A stretch of DNA of 64,000 bases from Pseudomonas viridiflava (GCF_900590885.1 NZ_UUON01000033.1:62001-126000), one strand, 5' to 3'. Shown: positions 33,986 to 43,241, counted from the stretch's first letter. Made by a program: numbers and translations. The notes: generated by a model not told the origin, from the letters alone.

Positions 33986-36817
33986 ATGACCGACTATAAA
34001 GCCACGCTAAACCTTCCGGACACCGCCTTCCCAATGAAGGCCGGCCTGCCACAGCGCGAACCGCAGATCCTGCAGCGCTGGGACAGTATTGGCCTGTACG
34101 GAAAGTTGCGCGAAATTGGCAAGGATCGTCCGAAATTCGTCCTGCACGACGGCCCTCCTTATGCCAACGGCACGATTCACATCGGTCATGCGCTGAACAA
34201 GATTCTCAAGGACATGATCATCCGCTCGAAGACCCTGTCGGGCTTCGACGCGCCGTATGTCCCGGGTTGGGACTGCCACGGCCTGCCGATCGAACACAAA
34301 GTCGAAGTGACCTACGGCAAGAACCTGGGCGCGGATAAAACCCGCGAACTGTGCCGTGCCTACGCCACCGAGCAGATCGAAGGGCAGAAGTCCGAGTTCA
34401 TCCGCCTGGGTGTGCTGGGCGACTGGGACAACCCGTACAAAACCATGAACTTCAAGAACGAGGCCGGTGAAATCCGTGCCTTGGCCGAAATCGTCAAGGG
34501 CGGTTTCGTGTTCAAGGGCCTCAAGCCCGTGAACTGGTGCTTCGATTGCGGTTCGGCCCTGGCCGAAGCGGAAGTCGAGTACGAGGAGAAGAGGTCCTCG
34601 ACCATCGACGTGGCCTTCCCGATCGCCGACGACGCCAAGTTGGCCGAGGCCTTTGGCCTGGCAAGCCTGAGCAAGCCGGCCGCCATCGTGATCTGGACCA
34701 CCACCCCGTGGACCATCCCGGCCAACCAGGCGCTGAACGTGCACCCGGAATTCACCTACGCCCTGGTGGACGTCGGTGATCGCCTGCTGGTGCTGGCCGA
34801 AGAAATGGTCGAGTCGTGCCTGGCGCGCTACGAGCTGCAAGGCTCGGTGATCGCCACCACTACCGGTTCCGCGCTGGAACTGATCAACTTCCGTCACCCG
34901 TTCTACGACCGCCTGTCGCCGGTATACCTGGCTGACTACGTTGAACTGGGGTCTGGCACTGGTATTGTTCACTGCTCGCCCGCCTATGGCGTGGACGACT
35001 TCGTGATCTGCAAGAAGTACGGCCTGGTCAACGATGACATCATCAACCCGGTGCAAAGCAATGGCGTGTACGTGCCATCGTTGGAGTTCTTCGGCGGCCA
35101 GTTCATCTTCAAAGCTGACCCTGCGATCATCGAAAAGCTGCGTGAAGTCGGTGCGTTGATGACGTCCGAAACCATCAAGCACAGCTACATGCACTGCTGG
35201 CGCCACAAGACCCCACTGATCTACCGCGCCACCGCGCAGTGGTTTATCGGCATGGACAAGCAGCCGACCAGCGGCGAAACCCTGCGTAACCGCGCGATCA
35301 AGGCCATCGAAGAGACCAAGTTCGTCCCGGCCTGGGGCCAGGCGCGCCTGCACTCGATGATCGCCAACCGCCCGGACTGGTGCATCTCGCGCCAGCGCAA
35401 CTGGGGCGTGCCGATCCCGTTCTTCCTCAACAAGGAAAGCGGCGAGCTGCACCCACGTACCGTCGAACTGATGGAAGTCGTGGCCCAGCGCGTTGAGCAG
35501 GAAGGCATCGAAGCGTGGTTCAAGCTGGACGCCGCCGAACTGCTGGGCGACGAAGCGCCGCTGTACGACAAGATCAGCGACACCCTCGACGTGTGGTTCG
35601 ACTCGGGCACCACCCACTGGCACGTGCTGCGCGGTTCGCACCCGATGGGTCACGAGACCGGCCCGCGCGCCGACCTGTACCTGGAAGGCTCGGACCAACA
35701 CCGTGGCTGGTTCCACTCCTCGTTGCTGACCGGTTGCGCCATCGACGACCACGCCCCGTACCGCGAGCTGCTGACCCACGGCTTCACCGTCGATGAGACG
35801 GGCCGCAAGATGTCCAAGTCGCTGAAGAACGTGATCGAGCCGAAAAAGATCAACGACACCCTGGGCGCCGACATCATGCGTCTGTGGGTAGCGTCGACCG
35901 ATTACTCGGGCGAAATCGCCGTGTCGGACCAGATCCTGGCCCGCAGCGCCGATGCCTACCGCCGTATCCGCAATACCGCACGCTTCATGCTGTCGAACCT
36001 GACCGGTTTCAACCCGGCCACCGACCTGCTGCCGGCCGAGGACATGCTCGCCCTCGACCGTTGGGCCGTGGACCGTACCTTGTTGCTGCAGCGCGAGTTG
36101 CAGGAGCACTACGGCGAATACCGCTTCTGGAACGTGTACTCCAAGATCCACAACTTCTGCGTGCAGGAGCTGGGTGGTTTCTACCTCGACATCATCAAGG
36201 ATCGCCAGTACACCACCGGCGCCAACAGCAAGGCACGCCGTTCGGCGCAGACCGCGCTGTTCCACATCAGCGAAGCGCTGGTGCGCTGGATCGCGCCGAT
36301 GCTGGCGTTTACTGCCGACGAACTGTGGGAATACCTGCCGGGCGAGCGTAACGAGTCGGTGATGCTCAACACCTGGTACGAAGGCCTGACCGAACTGCCG
36401 GCCGACTTCGAACTGGGCCGCGAGTACTGGGAAGGCGTGATGGCCGTGAAGGTTGCGGTGAACAAGGAGCTGGAAGTGCAGCGTGCGGCCAAGGCCGTCG
36501 GTGGCAACCTGCAGGCCGAAGTCACCCTGTTTGCCGAGGACGGCCTGACCGCCGACCTGGCCAAACTGAGCAACGAACTGCGCTTCGTGCTGATCACCTC
36601 CACCGCGAGCCTGGCACCTTTCGCCCAGGCCCCGGCAGACGCCTTGGCGACCGAAGTGCCAGGCCTCAAGCTCAAAGTCGTCAAGTCGGCCTTCCCCAAG
36701 TGCGCCCGTTGCTGGCACTGCCGTGAAGACGTCGGCGTGAACCCTGAGCATCCGGAAATCTGCGGTCGTTGCGTCGACAACATCTCGGGTGAAGGCGAGG
36801 TTCGCCACTATGCCTAA
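33986..36817 (+). CDS. ileS: isoleucyl-tRNA synthetase
   Basis: Class I aminoacyl-tRNA synthetase of 943 residues. HIGH (NGTIHIGHA) lies near residue 58, the CP1 editing domain at about 200-400, KMSKS (GRKMSKSLKN) near 604, and a C-terminal zinc finger (CARCWHC...CGRC, residues about 908-930). This is the bacterial type sensitive to mupirocin. The last eight bases overlap lspA, forming the ribF-ileS-lspA-fkpB operon. Confidence 0.98.
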   Translation: MTDYKATLNLPDTAFPMKAGLPQREPQILQRWDSIGLYGKLREIGKDRPKFVLHDGPPYANGTIHIGHALNKILKDMIIRSKTLSGFDAPYVPGWDCHGLPIEHKVEVTYGKNLGADKTRELCRAYATEQIEGQKSEFIRLGVLGDWDNPYKTMNFKNEAGEIRALAEIVKGGFVFKGLKPVNWCFDCGSALAEAEVEYEEKRSSTIDVAFPIADDAKLAEAFGLASLSKPAAIVIWTTTPWTIPANQALNVHPEFTYALVDVGDRLLVLAEEMVESCLARYELQGSVIATTTGSALELINFRHPFYDRLSPVYLADYVELGSGTGIVHCSPAYGVDDFVICKKYGLVNDDIINPVQSNGVYVPSLEFFGGQFIFKADPAIIEKLREVGALMTSETIKHSYMHCWRHKTPLIYRATAQWFIGMDKQPTSGETLRNRAIKAIEETKFVPAWGQARLHSMIANRPDWCISRQRNWGVPIPFFLNKESGELHPRTVELMEVVAQRVEQEGIEAWFKLDAAELLGDEAPLYDKISDTLDVWFDSGTTHWHVLRGSHPMGHETGPRADLYLEGSDQHRGWFHSSLLTGCAIDDHAPYRELLTHGFTVDETGRKMSKSLKNVIEPKKINDTLGADIMRLWVASTDYSGEIAVSDQILARSADAYRRIRNTARFMLSNLTGFNPATDLLPAEDMLALDRWAVDRTLLLQRELQEHYGEYRFWNVYSKIHNFCVQELGGFYLDIIKDRQYTTGANSKARRSAQTALFHISEALVRWIAPMLAFTADELWEYLPGERNESVMLNTWYEGLTELPADFELGREYWEGVMAVKVAVNKELEVQRAAKAVGGNLQAEVTLFAEDGLTADLAKLSNELRFVLITSTASLAPFAQAPADALATEVPGLKLKVVKSAFPKCARCWHCREDVGVNPEHPEICGRCVDNISGEGEVRHYA

Positions 36818-37319
36818 CTCCAGCCGTTTCGGACGTCTGGGTTGGCTCGTGCTGAGCTTGCTGGTCCTGGTCATTGACCAGGTCAGCAAGGCTCACTTCG
36901 AAGGCTCCCTGGAGATGTTCCAGCAGATCGTGGTCATTCCTGACTACTTCAGCTGGACACTGGCCTACAACACCGGCGCCGCCTTCAGCTTCCTGGCTGA
37001 CAGCGGCGGCTGGCAGCGCTGGCTGTTTGCCTTGATCGCCGTGGTGGTCAGTGCAGTGCTGGTGGTGTGGCTCAAGCGCCTCGGCCGCGATGACACCTGG
37101 CTGGCAATCGCCCTGGCCCTGGTGCTGGGCGGCGCGCTGGGCAACCTGTACGACCGCATCGCCCTGGGCCATGTGATCGACTTTATTCTGGTGCATTGGC
37201 AGAACCGCTGGTATTTCCCGGCGTTCAACTTTGCCGACAGCGCCATCACCGTCGGTGCAATCATGCTGGCGTTGGACATGTTCAAAAGCAAGAAAACCGG
37301 AGAGACCGTCAATGACTGA
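36810..37319 (+). CDS. lspA: lipoprotein signal peptidase
   Basis: Inner-membrane aspartyl protease cleaving prolipoproteins before the lipidated cysteine. The 169 residues give four membrane spans with the catalytic aspartates in NLYDRIALGHVIDFI and FNFADSAI. The start MPNSSRF at 36810 has GGCGAGG upstream and overlaps the end of ileS. Substrates in this window would include the TPR lipoprotein and BamD. Confidence 0.96.
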   Translation: MPNSSRFGRLGWLVLSLLVLVIDQVSKAHFEGSLEMFQQIVVIPDYFSWTLAYNTGAAFSFLADSGGWQRWLFALIAVVVSAVLVVWLKRLGRDDTWLAIALALVLGGALGNLYDRIALGHVIDFILVHWQNRWYFPAFNFADSAITVGAIMLALDMFKSKKTGETVND

Positions 37320-37764
37320 TCAGGTATTGGCTGAGCAACGCATCGGCCAGAACACGGAAGTCACTTTGCATTTCGCACTGCGCCTGGAGAATGGCGACAC
37401 GGTCGACAGCACGTTCGACAAGGCCCCGGCGACCTTCAAGGTTGGCGACGGCAACCTGCTGCCGGGTTTTGAAGCAGCCCTGTTCGGTTTCAAGGCCGGC
37501 GACAAGCGCACCCTGCAGATCCTGCCGGAAAACGCCTTTGGCCAGCCCAACCCGCAAAACGTGCAGATCATCCCGCGTTCGCAGTTCCAGGACATGGACC
37601 TGTCGGAAGGCCTGCTGGTGATCTTCAACGATGCGGCGAATACCGAGCTGCCCGGTGTGGTTAAAACCTTCGATGACGCGCAAGTGACCATCGACTTCAA
37701 CCACCCGTTGGCCGGTAAAACCTTGACGTTCGACGTTGAAATCATCGACGTTAAAGCGATCTGA
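37312..37764 (+). CDS. fkpB: FkpB/SlpA-type FKBP peptidyl-prolyl isomerase
   Basis: A 150-residue cytoplasmic FKBP with the IF insert (FGQPNPQNVQIIPRSQF) but no His-rich tail, which separates it from the SlyD-like protein earlier in the window. The ATG overlaps the lspA stop by eight bases. lspA-fkpB-ispH is a widely conserved order; here a REPIN separates fkpB from ispH. Confidence 0.93.
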   Translation: MTDQVLAEQRIGQNTEVTLHFALRLENGDTVDSTFDKAPATFKVGDGNLLPGFEAALFGFKAGDKRTLQILPENAFGQPNPQNVQIIPRSQFQDMDLSEGLLVIFNDAANTELPGVVKTFDDAQVTIDFNHPLAGKTLTFDVEIIDVKAI

Positions 37765-37800
37765 CTGGCGAAACACAATTAATGTGTGGGCTGGGCTTGT

Positions 37801-37887
37801 GTGGGAGGGGGCTTGCTTCCGATGGCAGTGTATCAGTGAACATATCTTTAACTGATCCACCGCCATCGGGGGCAAGCCCCCTCCCAC
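37801..37887. repeat. REPIN (REP doublet hairpin), about 87 bp
   Basis: Two REP halves in inverted orientation (GTGGGAGGGGGCTTGC at one end, GCAAGCCCCCTCCCAC at the other) around a linker with further complementary parts (GATGGC/GCCATC, ATCAGT/ACTGAT). The whole can fold into one long hairpin. It occupies most of the 192-base fkpB-ispH gap. Confidence 0.88.
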
Positions 37888-37956
37888 CTTGATCTTCATT
37901 GTCAGTTGAGCCACATCAGTCCCGACCCACAGCAGCTGCAACACACGAGGCACAGC

Positions 37957-38904
37957 ATGCAAATCAAACTCGCCAACCCCCGTGGCTTCTGCGCCGGCGT
38001 GGACCGGGCGATCGAAATCGTCAACCGCGCCCTGGAAGTCTTCGGGCCGCCGATTTACGTGCGCCATGAAGTCGTCCACAACAAATTCGTGGTCGAAGAC
38101 CTGCGCGCGCGCGGCGCCATCTTCGTCGAAGAGCTGGACCAGGTGCCGGACGACGTCATCGTCATCTTCAGCGCCCACGGTGTTTCCCAGGCGGTACGTA
38201 CCGAAGCGGCAGGCCGTGGCCTCAAGGTGTTCGACGCCACCTGCCCACTGGTGACCAAGGTGCATATCGAAGTCGCGCGCTACAGCCGCGATGGCCGTGA
38301 ATGCATCCTGATCGGCCATGCCGGCCACCCGGAAGTCGAAGGCACCATGGGCCAGTACGACGCCAGCAATGGCGGCGCCATCTACCTGGTGGAAGATGAA
38401 AATGACGTCGCCAACCTGCAGGTACAGAACCCGGAACGTCTGGCGTTCGTGACCCAGACCACCTTGTCCATGGACGACACCAGCCGCGTGATCGACGCGC
38501 TGCGCAGCCGCTTCCCGGCCATCGGTGGGCCGCGCAAGGACGACATCTGCTACGCCACCCAGAACCGCCAGGATGCCGTCAAGCAACTGGCCGACGAGTG
38601 CGACGTGGTGCTGGTGGTCGGCAGCCCTAACAGCTCCAACTCCAATCGTCTGCGCGAACTGGCTGAACGCATGGCGACACCGGCATACCTGATCGACGGT
38701 GCCGAAGACATGCAGCGCAGCTGGTTCGACGGCGTTGAGCGTATCGGCATCACCGCCGGTGCCTCGGCTCCGGAAGTGCTGGTGCGCGGGGTTATCCAGC
38801 AGCTGCACGCCTGGGGTGCAACCGGCGCGGATGAATTGGCCGGGCGCGAAGAAAACATCACTTTCTCCATGCCCAAGGAGCTGCGGGTTCGCTCGCTGCT
38901 TTGA
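37957..38904 (+). CDS. ispH: 4-hydroxy-3-methylbut-2-enyl diphosphate reductase
   Basis: Final step of the MEP isoprenoid pathway, a [4Fe-4S] enzyme giving IPP and DMAPP. The 315 residues show the three cluster cysteines C12 (GFCAGVDRA), C96 (ATCPLV) and C198 (DICYATQ), and the GASAPE motif near residue 269. I start at MQIKLANPRG with CGAGG upstream. The last 47 bases are overlapped by the opposite-strand fimT-like gene. Confidence 0.97.
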   Translation: MQIKLANPRGFCAGVDRAIEIVNRALEVFGPPIYVRHEVVHNKFVVEDLRARGAIFVEELDQVPDDVIVIFSAHGVSQAVRTEAAGRGLKVFDATCPLVTKVHIEVARYSRDGRECILIGHAGHPEVEGTMGQYDASNGGAIYLVEDENDVANLQVQNPERLAFVTQTTLSMDDTSRVIDALRSRFPAIGGPRKDDICYATQNRQDAVKQLADECDVVLVVGSPNSSNSNRLRELAERMATPAYLIDGAEDMQRSWFDGVERIGITAGASAPEVLVRGVIQQLHAWGATGADELAGREENITFSMPKELRVRSLL

Positions 38905-39439
38905 CTGCCAGGGTGCCGGTGTAGCTCCGGCACAGCGCCTGCTCGGCTCTGTCGCTGCGCAGGCTGATGCGCCCGCTGGGCGCCAGCACGATCTGATACA
39001 GGCTCTGCGCCTGCTCCGTGGCGCACACATGCACGGTGCCGGCACGGAAGCCCCCGCCTGAAAATACCGGTTCGCCCAACCCGCTGAAGCGAACCTGGCT
39101 CCTGACCGGCCCGTTGCCCACCATCGGCACGCGCCCGCTGTCCTGGCGCTCCAGCAGCACCGGGTTGTCATCATCCAGATGGCCGCGCCCGCTCACATCC
39201 AGTATCACTCGCCAACCCTGGCTCCAGTCTTCTTCCCGCGCATGAATTACCACCGCATGGTTGCGTGCGATGGCCTCCGTGCGTGCATAACGCAGGCCGC
39301 CGGCCAGGGATTGTGCTGCGCCTTGCTGTTGCTGCGAATCCAGCAGGCTCTTGAAATTAGGTACCGCCAGGTGTGCGAGGACGCCGCTCAGGAGCAGCCC
39401 GAGCAGCAGTTCTATCAGGGTGAAACCTCGTTGTTGCAT
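38858..39439 (-). CDS. fimT: GspH/FimT-family minor pseudopilin
   Basis: A type IV pilin-like protein of 193 residues: leader MQQRG, cleavage before F, then FTLIELLLGLLLSGVLAHLA with the Glu at mature position 5, and a GspH domain (ARTEAIARNH, GWRVILDV, RFSGLGEP). GGAGG lies seven bases before the ATG. It would initiate pilus assembly with the other minor pilins after PilD processing. In P. aeruginosa fimT runs in the same direction as pilVWXE; here it is inverted. Its last 15 or so codons are antisense to the end of ispH, so the natural C-terminus may have been lost. Confidence 0.82.
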   Translation of the reverse strand: MQQRGFTLIELLLGLLLSGVLAHLAVPNFKSLLDSQQQQGAAQSLAGGLRYARTEAIARNHAVVIHAREEDWSQGWRVILDVSGRGHLDDDNPVLLERQDSGRVPMVGNGPVRSQVRFSGLGEPVFSGGGFRAGTVHVCATEQAQSLYQIVLAPSGRISLRSDRAEQALCRSYTGTLAVKAASEPAAPWAWRK

Positions 39440-39630
39440 AAAGCGTCCCTCCGTGGACGTGGGTAATAGTTTGGTGCAGCCATAGGTATAGCGCCCTGGC
39501 GCTGGCGCCGGATGATGGCCTTCATGTCCAAAGTATTTCCCTTTGTTCCCGCAGCAGCACGGGCCGAAAACCGGCGCTAGTCTTGGGTCGCACAGCAGGG
39601 TTTGCCTGCTTTTTTCGGCCCTCGACACGG

Positions 39631-40128
39631 ATGACGACGGTAATGCTTGCCTGCTCGAACACCTGTTTTCCCTACGCTTTGCATCGCTATCAAACCGGCA
39701 TGACGCTGATCGAGGTGCTGGTGGCGGTGCTGATTCTCGCCATCGGCCTGCTGGGCGCAGCGGTGATCCAACTCAATGCCCTCAAGTACACCGACAGTTC
39801 AAGGATGACCAGCCAGGCCAGTTTTATTGCCTACGACATGCTAGACCGGATTCGCGCCAACGCCGGTGCCGACTACGCATGGCGCCGAGACGCGCGCGCA
39901 CCGGCCAGCAACGCCAGCGCCAGCGTACGTGACCTGGACCTGCATGACTTTGAGGCCAATATTCGCGGCTTTGCCGGAGAGAGCGGCGACGGCTCGGTCG
40001 CGATCAGCGCAAGCGAGGTGACCGTCAGTATCAGTTGGGATGACCGCCGGGGCACGAGGTCTGCCGACGCTCGCGAAACCTTCATCCTGACCGGGCGCAT
40101 CGGCGATGAGCCGAGGGCGGCGCAATGA
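39631..40128 (+). CDS. pilV: minor pilin PilV
   Basis: The GMTLIEVLVAVLILAIGLLGAA block is the PilV class III signal (cleavage after G, Met at position 1, Glu at 5), followed by QLNALKYTDSSR...QASFIAYDMLDRIRAN, typical of PilV. The start is uncertain: ATG at 39631 gives a 23-residue leader and ATG at 39643 a 19-residue one, both with weak ribosome-binding sites. The 191-base gap to the divergent fimT-like gene shows nothing else I can support. It overlaps the pilW start as ATGA. Confidence 0.85.
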   Translation: MTTVMLACSNTCFPYALHRYQTGMTLIEVLVAVLILAIGLLGAAVIQLNALKYTDSSRMTSQASFIAYDMLDRIRANAGADYAWRRDARAPASNASASVRDLDLHDFEANIRGFAGESGDGSVAISASEVTVSISWDDRRGTRSADARETFILTGRIGDEPRAAQ

Positions 40129-40819
40129 GAGGTTGGGTACGGGGTTTCAGCCTGTTGGAGCTGCTCGTGGCAATGGCCGTCGGCTCGGTGTCAGCCAGGT
40201 GGTGATCGGTTCGCGCGCGACCCAGGCCAGCCAGCAGGCCGCAATGCTGCTGCAGGACGATGCGCGATTTGCCCTGAGCAAGTTGCTTCAGGACATACGC
40301 CAGGTCGGCATGTTCGGCTGTTTGTCCACGGCCCTTATCGACAACGCCCCGCCGGCCTTTGATCGGCCGATCGGCTGGGTGGCCGGTGGCGGCGCGACGT
40401 CGCTGACGCTGATCACAACCGACGTCGGCGGCGAAGGCGGCCAGCCTGACTGGACCGTACTGTCCGATTGCACGGGCACGGCCCAGGCGTATGCCGCACA
40501 TTCACCGGCGCCCGCGCCCGGGCAAATCCGCTTTGCGCTGCGCCAACTCACCTACACCTTCGAGGCCGGCCAGTTGAAGGTCAGCACGCTGGCAGCACCG
40601 GCCAAAACGGTGCTGGTGGATAACGTGCAGCGTTTCGATATCAGTTTCGGCATGGCCGCCACACCTGAATCGGTGCGAGTGGCGCGCTACGACGCCAACC
40701 CGGCAGACCCCTCGTTGATACGCAGTGTGCGCATCCTGTTGACGCTGCAAGACCCTGCGGGCCGGGTGAAGGATCAAACCTACAGCGTCGTCGCGGCGCT
40801 GCGAAACCGTTTGGGGTAG
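40125..40819 (+). pseudogene. pilW: pilW, frameshifted
   Basis: The frame starting at 40125 encodes a good PilW leader and helix (RGFSLLELLVAMAVG) and then stops at TGA 40203-40205 after 26 codons. The rest of PilW (LGVSQVVIGSRATQASQQAA through ALRNRLG) continues in another frame from about 40184 to 40819. The junction reads GTCGG-CTCGGTGTC; compared with the usual VG-LLLV-LG(V/L)SQV of PilW, about 13 bases (one plus a multiple of three) are missing from the membrane helix. No membrane-anchored PilW can be made without a frameshift or a sequencing error. Confidence 0.85.
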
Positions 40820-40826
40820 GGCGACC

Positions 40827-41357
40827 ATGGTGCTTTCCGAGAGGGTGTATGGGTGGCAGGCGGGCATGGCTCTGTTGATCAGTCTGGTGTTTGTGCTGTT
40901 GTTGTCGCTGGTCGGTTTGTCGGCGATGCAGGGGGCGGTGGCGCAGCAAAAGATGGCCGGCAGCTTTTGGCATCGCAACCAGTCGCTGCAGAGTGCCGAA
41001 AGTGGCTTGAGGCTCGGTGAGTCTAGGGTGCAACGGGAATCGGCGGCGTTACCGTTGTGCCGATCGGTTGTCGCGTGTGCGCCGCCGGGTGAAGCGCTTC
41101 GGGGCGTGGCTGGCGGCGTGAGTCCGGGTTCGGCGGTCAACTGGGTCGCCATGAAAGGTGGCCTCTACGCTGTTCAATCCCTGGGGCCTGGGATCGGCCT
41201 GGCGCAATTGCCGGCGCAAACCCCGGCCGCTGTTTATCGGGTGACGGCCGTTGGGTTAAGCGGTCAATCGCGCACAGTGCTGGAGAGCGTGTACGCGCGT
41301 GTGGATGGGGAGGGAGGCTTACGGTTTCGACGAGTGATGTGGCGGCAACTTCAATAA
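40827..41357 (+). CDS. pilX: minor pilin PilX
   Basis: A 176-residue protein with the PilX start QAG-MALLISLVFVLLLSLVGLSAMQ and the family block QQKMAGSFWHRNQSLQSAESGLRLGE. PilX has no Glu5, as expected for this class. In P. aeruginosa pilX is followed by pilY1 and pilY2; here pilE begins 11 bases after it, so both are missing. Confidence 0.85.
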   Translation: MVLSERVYGWQAGMALLISLVFVLLLSLVGLSAMQGAVAQQKMAGSFWHRNQSLQSAESGLRLGESRVQRESAALPLCRSVVACAPPGEALRGVAGGVSPGSAVNWVAMKGGLYAVQSLGPGIGLAQLPAQTPAAVYRVTAVGLSGQSRTVLESVYARVDGEGGLRFRRVMWRQLQ

Positions 41358-41368
41358 GGAGCAACAAG

Positions 41369-41770
41369 ATGAGCATGGACAGCCAGGGCTTTACCCTGAT
41401 CGAGTTACTGATCGCTGTGGCGATCATCGCGTTTCTGGCCGGGATCGCATACCCGGGTTACACCGGCCATATGAAAAAGGCGTACCGCGCCGAAATTGTC
41501 GGGCTATTGACCGAGCAGGCCCAGCACCTGGAGCGGTTTTATACGAGGAATGGCACTTTTATTGACGCAAGCGGCGTCAGCTTGGGCAACGATCGCTATA
41601 GAATCAGCGCTGCATTGAACCCTCAGGATTTCAGCCTGGTGGCCACGCCAGTGGCAGGCTCGATGATGGCCGGCGACGCTTGCGGCGACTTCAGCCTGAC
41701 CAGTAGCGGTGCGCGGGCCAACCCCGGCGCTGCGCCGCACATGCCGCGTACGGCATGCTGGGGTCAATGA
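41369..41770 (+). CDS. pilE: minor pilin PilE
   Basis: A 133-residue prepilin: leader MSMDSQG, cleavage before F, FTLIELLIAVAIIAFLAGIAYPGYTGHMKKAYRAE. Two C-terminal-half cysteines (GDACGD and TACWGQ) can form the usual disulfide loop. AAGGAG is eight bases upstream of the ATG. It terminates 62 bases before thiO. Confidence 0.88.
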   Translation: MSMDSQGFTLIELLIAVAIIAFLAGIAYPGYTGHMKKAYRAEIVGLLTEQAQHLERFYTRNGTFIDASGVSLGNDRYRISAALNPQDFSLVATPVAGSMMAGDACGDFSLTSSGARANPGAAPHMPRTACWGQ

Positions 41771-41832
41771 TGCAGATGCTGGAAGTTTCGGCGCCAAGCG
41801 CGCGTGTTCCTATTTATTGGCTGGATTTAATG

Positions 41833-42942
41833 ATGGCTAAGCAACAACAAGTGGTGATTGTCGGTGGCGGAGTCATCGGCTTGTTGACGGCGTATAACCT
41901 GGCGACCCAAGGCCAGGCTGTGGTGCTGCTCGAGCGTGCGGGGGTGGGGCAGGAGTCTTCCTGGGCCGGTGGCGGGATTGTCTCCCCGCTGTATCCGTGG
42001 CGCTACAGCCCGGCGGTGACAGCGCTGGCCCATTGGTCCCAGGATTTTTATCCACAGCTGGCCGCGCGCTTGTTTGCTGCTACGGGCGTCGACCCTGAGA
42101 TTCACACCACTGGGTTGTACTGGCTCGACCTGGACGACGAGGCCGAGGCGCTGGCTTGGGCGCAACGTGAAGGGCGGCCCTTGAGCAAAGTCGATGTGTC
42201 CGCCGCCCACGATGCCGTGCCGGTGTTGGGCGGCGGGTATTCCCAGGCGATCTACATGGCCGACGTGGCCAATGTGCGCAACCCGCGCCTGGTCAAATCC
42301 CTAAAGGCGGCACTGTTGGCGCTGCCCGGTGTGACGATTCACGAACAATGCGAGGTCGCCGGGTTTGTGCGCGATGGCGCCAGCGTGGTGGGTGTGGAAA
42401 CGGCGGATGGTCCGATTTTCGGCGATCAGGTGGTACTGGCAGCCGGCGCGTGGAGTGGTGAGCTGCTCGGCACGCTGGGCCTGGGGTTGCCGGTGGAGCC
42501 GGTCAAAGGGCAGATGATTCTGTACAAGTGCGCGTCGGACTTCCTGTCGAGCATGGTCCTGGCCAAGGGGCGTTATGCGATTCCTCGGCGTGATGGCCAC
42601 ATCCTGATCGGCAGTACCCTGGAGCATGAAGGCTTCGACAAGACCCCCACTGAAACCGCGCTGGAAAGCCTCAAGGCCTCGGCAGTAGAGCTGATTCCCG
42701 CATTGGCAGGCGCGGAAGTGGTGGGGCACTGGGCCGGCTTGCGCCCCGGCTCACCCGAAGGCATTCCCTACATCGGCCGGGTGCCCGGCTTCAAAGGTTT
42801 ATGGCTCAACTGCGGGCATTACCGCAACGGCCTGGTACTGGCTCCGGCATCCTGCCAGTTGTTTGTCGACTTGTTGCTGGAGCGCGCGCCGATCATCGAC
42901 CCGGCGCCGTATGCCCCCGCTGGTCGGCTCAGCGCTGGATAG
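41833..42942 (+). CDS. thiO: glycine oxidase ThiO
   Basis: FAD-dependent oxidation of glycine to iminoglycine for the thiazole half of thiamine. The 369-residue protein has VVIVGGGVIGLLTAYNLA at the N-terminus and the C-terminal WAGLRPGSPEGIPYIGRVPG...LNCGHYRNGL block characteristic of ThiO. There are two adjacent ATGs (41830, 41833); I use the second. In P. aeruginosa the counterpart (PA4548) also borders fimT. Alternative: a related D-amino-acid oxidase. Confidence 0.88.
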   Translation: MAKQQQVVIVGGGVIGLLTAYNLATQGQAVVLLERAGVGQESSWAGGGIVSPLYPWRYSPAVTALAHWSQDFYPQLAARLFAATGVDPEIHTTGLYWLDLDDEAEALAWAQREGRPLSKVDVSAAHDAVPVLGGGYSQAIYMADVANVRNPRLVKSLKAALLALPGVTIHEQCEVAGFVRDGASVVGVETADGPIFGDQVVLAAGAWSGELLGTLGLGLPVEPVKGQMILYKCASDFLSSMVLAKGRYAIPRRDGHILIGSTLEHEGFDKTPTETALESLKASAVELIPALAGAEVVGHWAGLRPGSPEGIPYIGRVPGFKGLWLNCGHYRNGLVLAPASCQLFVDLLLERAPIIDPAPYAPAGRLSAG

Positions 42943-43162
42943 ACTTCGGCCCTTGTTCCAGATGCGCCTGGGTGCAATACCACTCCTGGCGTGAGCTGAG
43001 TGCGTGATTCTGCGGCAGGTGCACGCCGCAGTGGGCGCAGCGCACCATCAGAGCCGCGCCGGGCTCGCTGGAACGCTGTTGCTTGGCGGCCGGGCTTTTG
43101 AATTTGCGCCAGAACCATACCGCGGCAGCAATGACGGCAATCCAGAACAGTAGACGAACCAT
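42929..43162 (-). CDS. PP0621 family protein
   Basis: A 77-residue protein with one N-terminal membrane segment (MVRLLFWIAVIAAAVWFW) and a zinc-ribbon-like CxxC...WYCTQAH. The pattern matches the PP0621 family, of unknown function. It overlaps the end of thiO by 14 bases on the opposite strand. It occupies the place of pilSR in P. aeruginosa. Confidence 0.85.
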   Translation of the reverse strand: MVRLLFWIAVIAAAVWFWRKFKSPAAKQQRSSEPGAALMVRCAHCGVHLPQNHALSSRQEWYCTQAHLEQGPKSIQR

Positions 43163-43241
43163 GATGGGTAGTTTCTCGACAAGGAATGCGCCAGTTTAGC
43201 CAAGGACGTGGCAGGCGCACAGAGCAATAATGCTGGCCCAC

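Noticed and set aside
34007..36889. 960-codon open frame antisense to ileS, and similar long antisense frames over cysD-cysNC, clpB, pta and prfA-prmC
   Set aside because: High GC and third-position bias keep antisense frames open; the opposite strand holds clear conserved genes with motifs.
40106..40819. Reading pilW as an intact 237-codon gene from ATG 40106
   Set aside because: That frame lacks the prepilin leader and membrane helix, which are present in the other frame at 40125; it is a frameshift artefact.
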